NCBI GenBank assembly: GCA_021613335.1
Contig: JAJTWR010000465.1
Span: forward strand, 187,501-251,500
Origin: Whitmania pigra
Lineage: Eukaryota > Annelida > Clitellata > Hirudinida > Haemopidae
Reading direction: 5' to 3'
DNA length: 64,000 nt
Each line of letters begins with the position of its first letter. Positions within the stretch are counted from its first letter, which is position 1. A program made the position numbers and the translations under genes. The notes beneath the pieces are model-generated. The model was given only the letters and a program-made list of their open reading frames with translations. It made no database searches and was not told the DNA's origin. Below are positions 1 to 33,515 of this stretch, in pieces.

Positions 1-203
1 AAAGCACTGAAAGTGTATTTTTATGAGTTTTTTGATGACGACTCATTACGACTTCACAATGAACTTCATCAGCGTTCACAATGAAATAACTTTCTGGGAC
101 TATCATCATCATCATCATTGTCATCATTTTCATCAGCATCATCATCATCATCATCGTCATCGTCATCATCAGAGAATTTATTTCACTTCAACTTGTTCCC
201 CAG

Positions 204-12498
<12,295 letters not shown>

Positions 12499-12543
12499 TT
12501 TTTCTACGTTGTTTCATCCTAATGCGAGTTTTGATCTTCGTTT

Positions 12544-12549
12544 AATAAA
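12544..12549 (+). terminator. Probable polyadenylation signal of Sema5
   Basis: AATAAA lies 46 bp past the Sema5 stop codon, a normal position for a short 3' UTR. Confidence 0.65.
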
Positions 12550-12599
12550 CCATTTGTTTCTATAACATTCCTAGGTTCACCTTTTATTATTTAGATTTT

Positions 12600-12832
12600 A
12601 GTTCGATGAACCCTCATCCGTTACGTGGGGTGCATTTTCACCCCTTGGCAATTTGTTTTGCTGCTGTAATCCTATTTTTAAAAATATACCAGTTTGTAAT
12701 ATCTTTGCATATCTTGTAGGATATTGTAAACACACTAGTTTTACATGTGGTAATGCAAAAAAATCATAAAAACTGTGGAAGTAAATTATTGCTGGCATAT
12801 TTTCTTAAGGGGTGCAACATGCACCCCATATA
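12600..12832. repeat. Paired GGGGTGCA hairpins, possible MITE
   Basis: Two short hairpins, GGGGTG-CATTTT-CACCCC near 12638 and GGGGTGCA-ACA-TGCACCCC near 12810, lie about 170 bp apart in the intergenic DNA after Sema5. Such paired terminal hairpins could be the ends of a small DNA element. No target duplication or transposase is visible, so the identity is open. Confidence 0.3.
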
Positions 12833-13499
12833 AAATTAGTTTATGACCCTGATATATCAATAAATTCATCATTTTGAAGATAATTACATTAGTAATTTTT
12901 AACATTTATGTTCTAAAACACTGCTAGCTGTTTTTCGAGACGTTTGAACAATGTTTGTTGCCACGAAATGACTATATTCCTTGAGCAGACAGTAGCAGTT
13001 GTTCCACTCAGATCATGATGTTCATTTAGACTGTACAGCCCAAGTAAACCTGCCAAATGTTAAATAAAGGTGAGGTGATGCTGTGACAGTGCCCCTCCCA
13101 CCCAATAAACGTGGAGTTTTACCTTGGGAGACAATCAAATGAAGTCAGAGATCAGAATTATGGTGCACATGTTGTGAAAAGAATGATATCACTTTGGTTC
13201 AAAAATGGTCTGTGTGAGATAAATACCTATACACAAGCTTACCTATATACTTGTTCTGGCAGAAGAATTGCTAACTCAAGGTATGACCTACGTAGAAACC
13301 TCGCTCAAGAATAAACAAGACGTACCTCAAAAGCATGCTAGTACAAAACATAGTCGAATTAGCTTCGATCTTTGCATTCAATGGCAACAACACTTTAGTG
13401 TCATACGCTTCCAAAAAAGTTAAGTCGGTCATCATTCTGATGAAAATGCGTCACGACAAGGCTGAAGAGCTTCCGAAATAAAACTAGAAATTATCCTTT

Positions 13500-13860
13500 A
13501 TTGTAATTCAAATAAGAGCGGCATAGAACACTAGGATCTCATGACCTGCATCTACTTTTGCAAACGAAAAATCAAAAGGTGGCCTATGGTCATGTTCTTC
13601 AATGTGCTTGACACAGATGTTATTGCAAGTTTCGTAATTTGGATGTGCAATAACTACCGGTTGGAACAAGTCTCGCAAATGATGCGTAGACGCCCGGAGT
13701 CTCGGATCGTTTCTCTTCCAGCCATTGATTAGAAGACGTCTGGTCGACACAAACCAACTCAGAAAACCGATCACGGATGCAATTCAACTTCTCGAGTGAA
13801 ACTCTGGAGAACTTGAGACAATGAATGAAAGACCAGCTAAAGTGAAGAAAACGCATCGTA
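13500..13860 (-). mobile_element. Possible retroelement relic, frames broken
   Basis: Overlapping minus-strand frames contain segments such as RDRFSELVCVDQTSSNQWLEE and, in another frame, PNYETCNNICVKHIEEHDH. They look like the C-terminal region of some LINE polymerases (QWL...; C..C...H). No single frame is intact. The rest of 12833-15583 is intergenic DNA in which I see no gene apart from the tandem repeat listed separately. Confidence 0.3.
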
Positions 13861-14565
13861 TTCTGTTAACCGATCGCATGTGACGAATGCATATAACTGT
13901 AAAATTAGAGATATCATTTGCAGTAACAGTGAACAATTTTATAAATACATTTAATCTCGAATGAACATTTGCTTATTAATTTTTGTTTGACAATATTGTT
14001 TAAAAACGTTTTTATCAATAAATTATATGTGTTTTTTTTTTTTGCTTAAAACGTTCGCACGCATAAATTTAAAATAAATAAAATTGTTATTGCTCAAACT
14101 AACTTTTAAAAAAAAAGTCTCTGAGTTATTATTAAATAAAATCGAATAGGGGCGCAATTTGAACCTCAAGAACCGGGAACTTAACTTTTTAGTAAGAACC
14201 GAATGAGGGTTAAGACGATGGAGATTTGCATCAAAGACATCGTCAAACAACGGAAACTTTAAAACCAAGATCTTGTTACTGATTCATCTCAGTCAATTAA
14301 TTCGGTTTGGATCAAAGAAACTCTGGAAGGGTACAAGTATCATTGGTGTTTACAGAAACAAGTTTTATGGGCGGTGCTTAAAAAAATTAATGAAACTCTT
14401 TTGAAAAGAAAAACTAAACAAAGTAAAAAAAAATTGGAAATATAATTTCAAGAAAAATCAAAAAACCAAAATACAGTGTGAATGTTTTCCTGCTAACAAA
14501 TCGGGAAAAAATGCAACGCCAATTTCTGACTTCTCTGAGACTGCAAAAAACTAAAAGTACATATT

Positions 14566-14718
14566 AAAAATTACTATTATTAAATTAAATATATTAATAT
14601 TAAAAATTACTATTATTAAATTAAATATAAATTAATATTAAAAATTAGTATTATTAAATTAAATATAAATTAATATTAAAAATTAGTATTATTAAATTAA
14701 ATATAAATTAATATTAAA
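14566..14718. repeat. 38-bp tandem repeat, four copies
   Basis: Four head-to-tail copies of a very AT-rich unit (AATTAGTATTATTAAATTAA...). The first copy is slightly shorter and differs by a few bases. Intergenic, no coding potential. Confidence 0.85.
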
Positions 14719-15583
14719 AATGCACCAAAAAAAGAGCGAAAGCGTTAATACAATGAAAGCATGATATTGTTATTGTTATATTGATATTAAGCTGTTTAAA
14801 ATTGTTAACGTTTCGTTGTGAAAGTTTTTATTGCTGATGCGCAGTCACTTGCACAAACTTCACAAACTATTTGATACTCGTTGATTATTAAACTTTTACA
14901 AACTTCTTTCCTAAGATTACTCCTAGCTAAATAATGAAAATAATTAAATAATAAAATTTAGTTATTAGAATCTGTTTTTATAATTTATATTTTTAAATGA
15001 TGAACTTCCTTTTTAAACTTTGAATTAACTTTTATAAAATTTATTTGAAATTTGTGATTGATGACTTGATAAACATTTTATTAACGTTAATTGTTAAAAT
15101 TACCTTAAAAAATTTTTAAAACTTAACTTCTAAAGCGAAAGCATAAATTCTGGATTTCACAATCACGGATAAATTAGAAAAATAAATATTTTTCGTTATT
15201 TAAAATTTGAAAATGTGTAATAAAATGAATTATTATTATTATTATTTTTCGACAATTATTGAGCTAAACGACGCAGTTGATTATTTGACCTGCAGACAAA
15301 TCATGACCCATGGATGCTCCAAAACTTTATTTGTTGCATCTGTATCTTCCTTCAAATTTGTTGTCGGCAGTATCCGACAAGTAATATTGTTGTTGGAATG
15401 TTGCGTAATTTCTATTTATGGTTGCGAAATACAAAATACTTTAAAGTTGAGGTACGCGTTGTTTTAATTGGTAAATAAATTTATTAAATTTTGCAGCAAT
15501 ACGGCCATCATATAAAAATTCAAAATCTTTCATAATTTTAAAAGTAAAAAAGTAAATTATAAATTTAATTTCTTAAGTTACCA

Positions 15584-16516
15584 TCACTTGCAAATTCTGA
15601 CTTGGTGTGAAATGATCCAAGGATGTTCTAAAACTTGCGAGGCCGTGTACCTTTTCTGAGGATTTTTTTCAAGAAGCTTCAAAAGGAGGTCTTTGGCTTC
15701 GTGTGAAATGGAATTCCATTTCTCATTCACTTCAAAGCATCTACGCCTAATGGCATTCAAGATGACATAAGAACAATCACTGCATGTGTAGTCATCGGCA
15801 CAATCTTTGCAATGTACGTCTGGAGTAAATGGCATTTGATTAAATAGCATGGCGTACAAGACCACACCCAGGCTCCAAATATCGCACTGCTTGTCATAGT
15901 GAACTTTTTCTCCCATAAAAATGCTGGCCACTTCAGGTGCGATGTAATCAATTGTTCCATCTCTGGAGGACATTAATTGGCGTCCATGGTTGTTACAGCA
16001 TGGCTTCCGCGAAAATCCCGAATTTAATCCAAAATCGCCCAATTTTATAGGAAACAGATTGTCATTAGAACAAAATATGTTTTCCAATTTGACATCTCTG
16101 TGAGCAACATCCATTTTGTGGAATAATTCGAGAGCATTTGCAACATCCCTGACCACTCTTGCAGCTTTATTCTCACTCATGGGACCCTTTTCTAAGCAGT
16201 ACTTTAAAAGATCTTGTCCTAACTTTTCCATGACAATGTAATGAAGTGAACCTTCTCTGAAAACTTCTTTCATCTGCACAATGTTTTCATGACCACATCC
16301 GACGACATGAGCATGTATCTCTTCTTCGGCAGATTCAATTTGCTTTGCGTTCTTGCTTTTAAGTGTTTTAAGAGCGTATTCTTTATTCGTGGCTTTGCAT
16401 GTAACAATCTTAACCACACCTGAAGCCCCTCCACCCAGACATTTATCAGTTACTTCGTAGTACTTGCTGAATGTTTCTTTCGTTTGAATCTTATTAGTGC
16501 CCATGGCGGTGCCCAT
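15584..16516 (-). CDS. MNK-like Ser/Thr protein kinase, intronless
   Basis: One uninterrupted frame of about 310 aa. The first ATG (16516) is chosen; the open frame upstream lacks an ATG. Kinase motifs in order are the glycine loop GGGASGVV, catalytic Lys in YALKTLK, HRDVKLEN, metal-binding DFG, APEVASIF and DIWSLGVVLYAML. The Cys-rich segment HCKDCADDYTCSDC before the last helices, and KDLLLKLLEKNPQKRYTA.Q.L.HPW, are the mark of the MAPK-interacting (eIF4E) kinases MNK1/2. Oddities: MNKs normally have DFD, but here it is DFG. The C-terminal MAPK-docking tail and N-terminal eIF4G-binding region are missing. Lack of introns among intron-rich neighbours suggests a retrocopy that kept its frame. 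Activity is plausible from the residues but unproven. Confidence 0.85.
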   Translation of the reverse strand: MGTAMGTNKIQTKETFSKYYEVTDKCLGGGASGVVKIVTCKATNKEYALKTLKSKNAKQIESAEEEIHAHVVGCGHENIVQMKEVFREGSLHYIVMEKLGQDLLKYCLEKGPMSENKAARVVRDVANALELFHKMDVAHRDVKLENIFCSNDNLFPIKLGDFGLNSGFSRKPCCNNHGRQLMSSRDGTIDYIAPEVASIFMGEKVHYDKQCDIWSLGVVLYAMLFNQMPFTPDVHCKDCADDYTCSDCSYVILNAIRRRCFEVNEKWNSISHEAKDLLLKLLEKNPQKRYTASQVLEHPWIISHQVRICK

Positions 16517-16967
16517 GTTACAGTTTTGAAGGATTGCTAGTCTTGACTCAGATAATTCTCGTACGGTCGTGATGGAAAAGATTGTGAATATTAAGAGCAA
16601 CTCTTTTAATTAATTTTAGGGCTTAACAAATATTTTTTTCTTTTTTTTAAAATAAATAATCAAATTAATTTTATTTGAATTCTCCTTTTTAAAACCAAAT
16701 TTGACAATTGAACTTTTAATTTTTTTAAGTAAAATTATTTGCATTGACACGATCGATATACGAAAGTGTATTCAATTTAGTTGTTGCAAATGCAGGTAAT
16801 TATGAAAGCCAGCACTTACACTTAATAGCAACAAGATAATTTGATTAATGAATTCATCCGTACGACATAAAGACATTAGTAAGCTTTCCACCTTTTCCAT
16901 CCTTATAAATATAAGTCGTCCCGTAGCTTCATCAGAAAAATACCAACTTTGTGACTTGAGCATCATT

Positions 16968-26641
<9,674 letters not shown>

Positions 26642-27658
26642 ATATTCACATCAAATTTCTTTGCACCAATGCTTTATATGCATTTAAAACATTCACAGTT
26701 ACTACACCTTTTAAAATCACATTAAATTATTGTTCTGTCACCAATTTATTTTTTTAAGTTTATTGTCATATTTACTTCCTCTTCATAACTTTTTCTTCAA
26801 GTTGGCCGAATGGGTCTTTTTCCTGCATAATGGAGGCAATGGCAACGCAATGTTCCGAGTTCCTATACTGACTTAAGAGCTCTAAGGAATGCTTTACAAA
26901 TGACCACGAGAATCGCTTCTGCCTCCATGCATAAACGCTATATGTATATATTGAAGTTTACATTTATTTGTCTGGCAATTGACCTACTTGTAATATTAAA
27001 TTTTAAATGCAAATCATAAATCAGTAGTTATTGATTAAAAATGTTATCATAAATTAGTTTTTATGTGACGAACTTTTTGAAATTGAATATTGAAATGAAG
27101 AGAAAGAATATTATCTTGTTGTATCATTAATACCTTTACAAAATTAAAAGTTGTTTTTAATTGTATAACGACTAAGATTCTTTTTCTTTCCAATAAAAGT
27201 TTTATAGACCCATAAAAATAAGAATTTTAAATGCTAGCAGATCAAACAGCATCTTAATATTTACAATTACATTCCGAATAATTTTGATAATTCAATGTCT
27301 TGGGTCAGAAGATGGCCTTTTAAAGAAAATTGTTTTTCTTGACAATAAGTAAAACAAAATGAATTATCAGGTTCTGGTTCTGCTGCACGTTTTGGATAAT
27401 ATTTGAAACCTTTTTTATTTAAATTTAAAATATATTTAAATAATATTTAAAACGTTTTTTATTTAAATTTAAAATATATAAATATATACAGTTATATAAG
27501 TTGTCGGTTTAGTGTGATTTAGACCCGGCGCTTAAACTAGTAAAAATGCAAACATGCAACCATTATAATTAAAAAAGTTGAAAAAAAAAGTCTTCACATA
27601 ATTTGAGACAACTAGTCTTTCCTCGAGATGCAACAATAAAATAACCAACTTCATCATC

Positions 27659-28446
27659 ATGTTAATATTTGTTATTGCGTTACTATTTATTACAAGTTTA
27701 TCAGTAACTTCCATCAACCTGGGAGTTTTAACCAACGAGTCTCTTAAATTTATGGCACAACCGATAATCAACAAAGGAATCGATATGGCACAAGCAGACG
27801 AAGTACATCTGAACGAATTCAAGTCAGAATTGAAACTTTTTAATAATTACTTAATTAATTATTTTAATACGCGTATTCTTCATTTAATATTCTTTACACA
27901 GCTTTTCCTTCAAAGGTCTTACGTCATGCGATGGAATATCGGGAATGAGAGGTGCTTTGAGTCTTGCACTCAATGGATCAATTGACGTCATCATTGTTTC
28001 GAGGTGTTACGAAGGTAAGCAAATATTATATGAGTGGTATAAAGTATTAAGTAGGTTTCAAAATAAATTTGTAACTGATCTTCACAAGATTCTTTATTCT
28101 AATAGACTGCATAGCTTCAGCACAAGTTACAGATTATTTCAATATTCCTTACCTGCCACTTTTATGTTTTGACCCACTCCTTGATAATTTGGTGATTTAC
28201 AAGACTAAGATCAGAATATTTGGTTCTTTATCGCAGTTTGGATGGGCTCTGAAAGCAATTTACAACGAAAGTGGTTGGAAGAAAACAGCCATAGTTGCTG
28301 GAAATGGTGGATATCATTGCAACAATGTCGTTGAACCGATTTCGAAAGTATTCATGGCCAACGGAATCACAATTACTGGTTTTATTCAACTTTCACCTAC
28401 TTTCGGAAAAGATGAGAAAAACGTGTTAATGAAACTAAAATTGTAA
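27659..28446 (+). pseudogene. Broken tandem copy of the receptor cyclase 5' exons
   Basis: Copies of cyclase exons 1-3: 27659-about 27836, about 27916-28014, 28106-about 28440. The protein is highly similar (FKSELK; MRGALSLALNGSIDVII; KVFMANGITIT). Two lesions hit intron 1: the donor GAA|GTTTTT has become GAA|ACTTTT, and the acceptor TACAG|A has become TTCAA|A. Homology ends just before the exon-3 donor and is followed by a stop (LMKLKL). The region 26642-27658 between the copies holds no gene that I can see. Confidence 0.88.
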
Positions 28447-28485
28447 CTGTAATTCACTTCATTATTCAACTATAAATAACTTCAT

Positions 28486-28672
28486 TTATTTATGTAGCGC
28501 CATATGCATAGCGACACATATAAATGATTATATAAATGTAATGATTATATAAATGTAATCACTTATATAGCGCTCCATCCCAAGGGCGCTGGCGGCAGGG
28601 CAGGCTGGGCTTCGAACACGACACATTACCGCCCTATGCAGGCACGTAACCCATTCGGCTAACCTGTACGCC
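28486..28672 (-). mobile_element. tRNA-derived SINE
   Basis: Read on the minus strand it begins GGCGTACAGGTTAGCCGAATGG with a box A (TTAGCCGAATGGG, 28650-28662). A box B-like TGTTCGAAGCCC (28607-28618) lies about 31 bp further on, then a GC-rich body (AGCGCCCTTGGGATGGAGCG) and an AT-rich tail with GGCGCTACATAAAT. Fragments of the same tail occur at 4620-4668 and 30059-30110. It sits at the break in the duplicated cyclase. Confidence 0.75.
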
Positions 28673-28893
28673 AAATATTCGTCAAGAAGTTAGAATGATT
28701 TTGACATTTGTAAAATCACTTTTTTAATTCTTTGTACCTTTTCATATCATACTGATGAAAATTTTAATTTAATTAATTTAAACAACTTAAATTAATGATT
28801 TTAATAAAATACTGACGTCAACTTAGTTGTAATCATGAATATTAATTAGCCATTCTGTTAATTGACAACCTGTTTCCGTTGCCTTTGTCACTC

Positions 28894-30753
28894 CTAGTCG
28901 TCAGCGTATTTTTGTCTTTTGTGATGTCTTGATTCATCATCGTCTTCATCAGCTTTTCTGCGATGACCTCTGTTTTTGTCACCATTCTCGTGGTCTCGTC
29001 TTCTTTCATCAAGAGAAGATCCTTCAAGGACGTCTTCATTTTCCAGAATACTTTTAGAAACGTTATCACTCCCAGGGTCACCATTCCTGAGCATCATATA
29101 CGATATTGGTATTTGTAATTTCGATACCAGATTTCTATAATATCTCGCTGTTAGAAAAGTATAGTTTGTGGCCAATTCATAAACAAAAAACGAGATACTA
29201 TTGTCTATGGGATGTATGGAAGCTTTGTATATAGCTTCTTCTACTATTTTGCTTATGAAATGACTTTCATCAATTATTCTCTCTGTGGAAAAGCGGCCAA
29301 ACAGCAATAACCAGTGTTCGTTCACCTCGTAGAGGATTGACAGCAACCTCAAAGTCCTTACCAAAGGATTTTTCTTGAGACCTTCTGGTGATTTTGATGA
29401 TCCAAGTACTCTATTGAATGAAGGTGATTTGTACAGATTTAATGTATCTGTAGATGATGAGGGTACAGATACTTGTTTTTCATAAAGGTCAGGTTGTAAT
29501 TCAGTGAAACCAGAATAAATGATGCAATATAAGGTTTTAACAGTAGAAAAATCTCTGAATCTTTTGACTCCTTCTGAACCAACAGTTACTTTGCCCTTAT
29601 AACAAGACATGTCTGGCAGATTTAGAATGTTTTCGACCAGTTTTCTAAGGTTACAATAACTGATATCCAAGCTCATTTCCGCAGTCATTCCATTGTCTGA
29701 TAAAATGGAATCTAATGTGGAATTCATAGTTTTAAGTTGAGATGTTAAGTTTTTATAATCAATTTTCATCTTGTCGACTTTAGTTTCATCTGGCCAATAT
29801 GTTACGGAAGACTTTAATGATTCATACATATGCAAAATTCACTGGTAATAAAGACGACCTTCCATCTCAAAAAAAAGTTTAACGTTTATCGATAATTCAT
29901 TAATACCCTCATCTAATAAAGTGCTCATATGTTTGTGGCATAATGTGTTTAAGATCGCTAAGCCCATAAACATGTTCGCATCATTTATTGGGTTCGTATA
30001 GATCAGTCTTTTCGTGATTCTGATAAGCTTCTCAATAGGAATTAGGTTTGAAAGTACATTAATAATAATAATAATAATAATAATTAATTTATAAAGCGCC
30101 GTGTGCATAGCGTCAGAGGCGTCATTAACTTGGTCAGCCCAGAAAATCATTTTCAATAGCAAGAATTGGTAAGATATTGGGCAATTTTCGATCTGACAGA
30201 TGTTGAACACTTCGGGAAAAGTGGTTTGAAGCAATGCTTTAAGTTCATCCACTTTTATCTTTGAACTTTTGGGACCTTTGTAGATAACATCCTCTGCAGG
30301 AAAATTCTTTCTGATTCCAAAGTAAGGTGGATGAGACATGACTGGAAAAGCCACCGACAATATATGAGCCAGAGTTATACCTACACCAAAATCTGGGATG
30401 CTTATCAATATTTCAATCTCTTTTTTCATGACCACGCAAAATGATTCAATTTCCCTTCGCATGAATGCAACACTTGCAAGGGGTTTAATCTGAAAGTGTA
30501 CGTGCAATGTGTCTCTAAGAATCAGCAACAATTTCTGTTCGGCGAAGAGATCGTATCGCTTCAAGATGCACAGGATTGCACGGAGTATGGTTTGAGAACT
30601 CAAATCATTGGTTGAAGGCCTTTTTAACTTGGCATAAATAACTTTGAGAGTTGCAGTCAAAAGTCGGCTGTCCGCACACTTTATCAAGCATTCTACTTTC
30701 TCAGAGTTATCGTCCTTCAATTCGTCCACAAATTCTGATGCCATGTTTTCCAT
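28894..30753 (-). pseudogene. Intronless gene of unknown family with in-frame UGA, likely retropseudogene
   Basis: One reading frame of about 620 codons, interrupted only by a TGA at 29839-29841: 304 codons before it and 313 after, same frame, no shift. The first part starts MENMASEFVDELKDD (ATG 30753). The predicted protein is mostly helical, Leu-rich, possibly ARM/HEAT-like. It ends in a charged, Arg/Asp-rich tail (HRRKADEDDDESRHHKRQK) that looks like a nuclear localisation region. An in-frame 51-bp SINE-tail insert (30059-30110) adds AMHTALYKL plus an Ile run. I do not recognise the family. The absence of introns, the insert and the UGA argue for a retrocopy that has recently died, though readthrough or a base error is possible. 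It lies inside the broken cyclase copy. Confidence 0.65.
30059..30110 (-). mobile_element. SINE tail fragment inside the minus-strand gene
   Basis: (AAT)n followed by TTATAAAGCGCCGTGTGCATAGCG matches the tail end of the SINE at 28486 (TGTAGCGCCATATGCATAGCG). It is read in frame by the host gene. Confidence 0.7.
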
Positions 30754-30839
30754 TTTTCTTAAAAAATCGGATTGTGGTTATTCAATTATTTGGTAAGTAA
30801 GCTTAATTCTTTAGGTAGGTACGTCATCTTTACGCACTT

Positions 30840-30912
30840 AGATGACATCTGATGACGACACACTGATTAATGAAGAAGGACAATGATTAAGCTTTTTAAA
30901 TATTTGATATTG
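30840..30912 (+). pseudogene. Remnant of the duplicated cyclase's last exon
   Basis: TGATGACGACACACTGATTA..TGAAGAAGGACAATGAT followed by TTTTTAAATATT closely matches the last cyclase exon (26590-26650, TGATGACGACATATTGGTTA...). So the second cyclase copy once extended to its 3' end and lost its middle. 30913-31430 shows nothing else recognisable. Confidence 0.75.
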
Positions 30913-31429
30913 TATTTAATTTGTAAACAATTAAAATTGTATGTCAAAGTTTGCACCATGAGATGCTAAACATATTTACTATACAAATAAGATTTGATCA
31001 TCTGATTATTCGACTTTATGTCAAATTTAATCATATTTTCCATAACCTCGGATGCATAATTAAGTGTGTTAACAAACCCGTGTGTAGAACGATGCCGGGC
31101 TGATTAATATTCATGTATGGCTAATTTAGGGGCTATGAATGGACAGATGTTTTCCGAAAGTGGGTCACATATATCGTCTTAACTTAATAAAATTTCATAA
31201 ATTTGGTTAGAAGTGACCATTGCTTTAGTTAGTTTTATTAAAAAATTTAACATTAATTTTTGACCCACACTGTTTCCGAAAAGTATGTGTAATAACGTAG
31301 GCCAGTCAGCCTCAAATTTGGTTATGATCTCCACATTTCAGGAAATGCCAACCCTTTATTATATACATTCATTTAAGCCATGAATTATTTTTATGATAGA
31401 TTTATGTTTTTTGGCCTTATTTATATGTT

Positions 31430-32640
31430 CATTAAATTAATAAACAAAAGCGCCGTTGAGATTGCGCACCTCATGGCAATTCCCACCTCCGATTGGAATC
31501 CACTTTGTTGTATACGCCATCGTGGAAAATCTTATCTCAAACGCTCTGAAATATTCTTGTAGAATGTTGATCACGGGTGTTGGTACGCGATTCAAAAGAT
31601 TTTTCCAGAGTTGATGTGGCACTGACCCACATGCATTCTCAAGCCATACAATGTGCAGGCTCAAGCGGTTGTTCTGCTGAATTTATTCCCAGATCGATAC
31701 ACTCTTGCACGCTTGGTATTTCCCCTTTCTGGATTGTCGTGTCAATATATTAGTTAGACATGACATACTGGTTGAGCCTTGCTGCCAAAATCGTTAAACA
31801 AATTATAAAACACTTTTCCCTCCCTATTAAGCAGTGAAATTGGTCTGAACTGAATCAAGCTTTGGGAATCTTTCTTCTTGCTTATGTAAACACCTTCTGT
31901 CCCTTCCATTCTTCGTCAACCTTTCCTGTTTTCCAGAGCTTACTTAACGAGAGTGTGCAGAATTTTTAGAACCCTTGGGCATCTCATGTAGAGGAGGTAA
32001 GGGATCCTATTTGGTCCTGGCGCTGATCTGTTTCTGGCTTCTCTGGCGACACTCTTGACTTCCCCATAGGATGGAACCATTAAGTTGAAGGAGTTCGTTA
32101 GCAGAGGGACCACTGGAATGTCCTGCATTTCGCCCAATATAATGTTTCGGAAGTCGTCACTGTACATTGTTGACAGATGTTCTTCCAGTTCTGCCTGATC
32201 CACTTTCAACGCAACAACCGACTTTTGAAGATTGAGCAATTATTATCCAAATCTGAATTGGTCCTTGAAAAAAAATTTCCTTGCTCGCTTTCTTTCGTAC
32301 TTCTAAATTCTGACACTCTCTACACGACGAAGATCTCTGGCTCGTCTCTTGACATCAATCCATAGCTTTGCTAAGCCCCCTCCTTTTCACTTTCATCAGC
32401 CTCCTTCCACCGTCGTCGAAGAATTTTCTTTTCCTTCCTGAGAGTTGCAAGTTCTCTCTGCTTTTTTGATGGTTTCGGCTTGCTTGGATACTTGATCTGT
32501 CTTGGCCAGAACTTAACAAGGCTTGTCTGGTAGATGAAATCTGTAGCTACTATTATTGCTGAGTTCTTTGTCATCATCTTCCCCAGACCTTGTCCCACTT
32601 CTTTGTCCAACTCTTGTCACCTTCCCCTGTCCTTGATGAA
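31430..32640 (-). mobile_element. R2-like LINE polymerase relic
   Basis: Minus-strand pieces in different frames carry reverse-transcriptase hallmarks. At 31940-32239: ARNRSAPGPNRIPYLLYMRCPRVL, as in the R2-type APGP(D/N)G(I/V)PY motif. At 31437-31664: WLENACGSVPHQLW, matching the (D)LENAFGSVPH motif, and IRFSTMAY. At 32371-32610: a Lys/Arg-rich segment. Order on the minus strand is correct for a polymerase. Frameshifts and stops show it is dead. 32641-33500 holds no clear feature. Confidence 0.75.
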
Positions 32641-33515
32641 GGAAAACTTTATTTCTTGCTTTGGAGAGCTGCACTGGGGGACCTAAGCTGAATCACACTC
32701 AGGACTATGGCTGTTTTCCGGCCTAGTGCTATTCAACGTTTTACTTGTCCGCTCGTCAAGGACCCTTCTTGTTGCAATGGATCTTTAAGCCTTTCTCTGT
32801 TCTGAGCAATCTCCCGCAAGCACATTTACACTCTGGCATGCCATTGTCCAAGGCAGATTCCAAATTCAAGGTCCGAGTTAAAGTCGTGCCGAGCCATTAC
32901 ATCGTTACCATGATGTCGTTGGTGGACTCGTCATACATCCCCACTTTCGGCAGGAGTCCTGGGGGCATATCACATATGTTAAAGTCGTAGCAATAAAAAT
33001 TCCTATTGGCTTTTTTTTTTAATTTCTAATTTGCTGTCTCGAAATCTAAAATCTCATTCCTTTTCTGCTCATTCAGTCTTGCCTTTTTCCCCACGTTCTT
33101 ATATGTCAAACAAAACTTTTGATTTGTTCTACTTGATATACTTTTGGGAAATGCGCAATTTTATACACAATAAACAATTAAATAAGCAAAGAAACAAAAA
33201 AAAACTGTTAAAGATATGATGAACAAGTTGGTACATGTAGGGAAAAAATTTATTTAACAAAATCATGCGAAAAATTGTGACGATCTGAAAGACCTCAGTA
33301 GTTGGTATTTATTTCTTCTGGGGCTTTCATACGTTCAAGAAATTTCACTTGACATTCCAGAGTTTCTCGAACATCTCTAAAACAATAATAGGAGTATAAA
33401 GTCAATCTGTTATCCATCGTCCTACGAACAACATTTAATAAGTAATATCTTAATAAACACCAATATAATAATAAATATTATCTCATAAATAATTAGCAAA
33501 TAATCATCGAACCGT

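Noticed and set aside
29836..29841. In-frame UGA as a selenocysteine codon
   Set aside because: No SECIS-like hairpin or selenoprotein family is recognisable. A retrocopy with a stop mutation is simpler.
28894..30753. Assignment to a nuclear cap-binding protein or other named helical-repeat family
   Set aside because: Compared from memory, no motif matched, so it is left unnamed.
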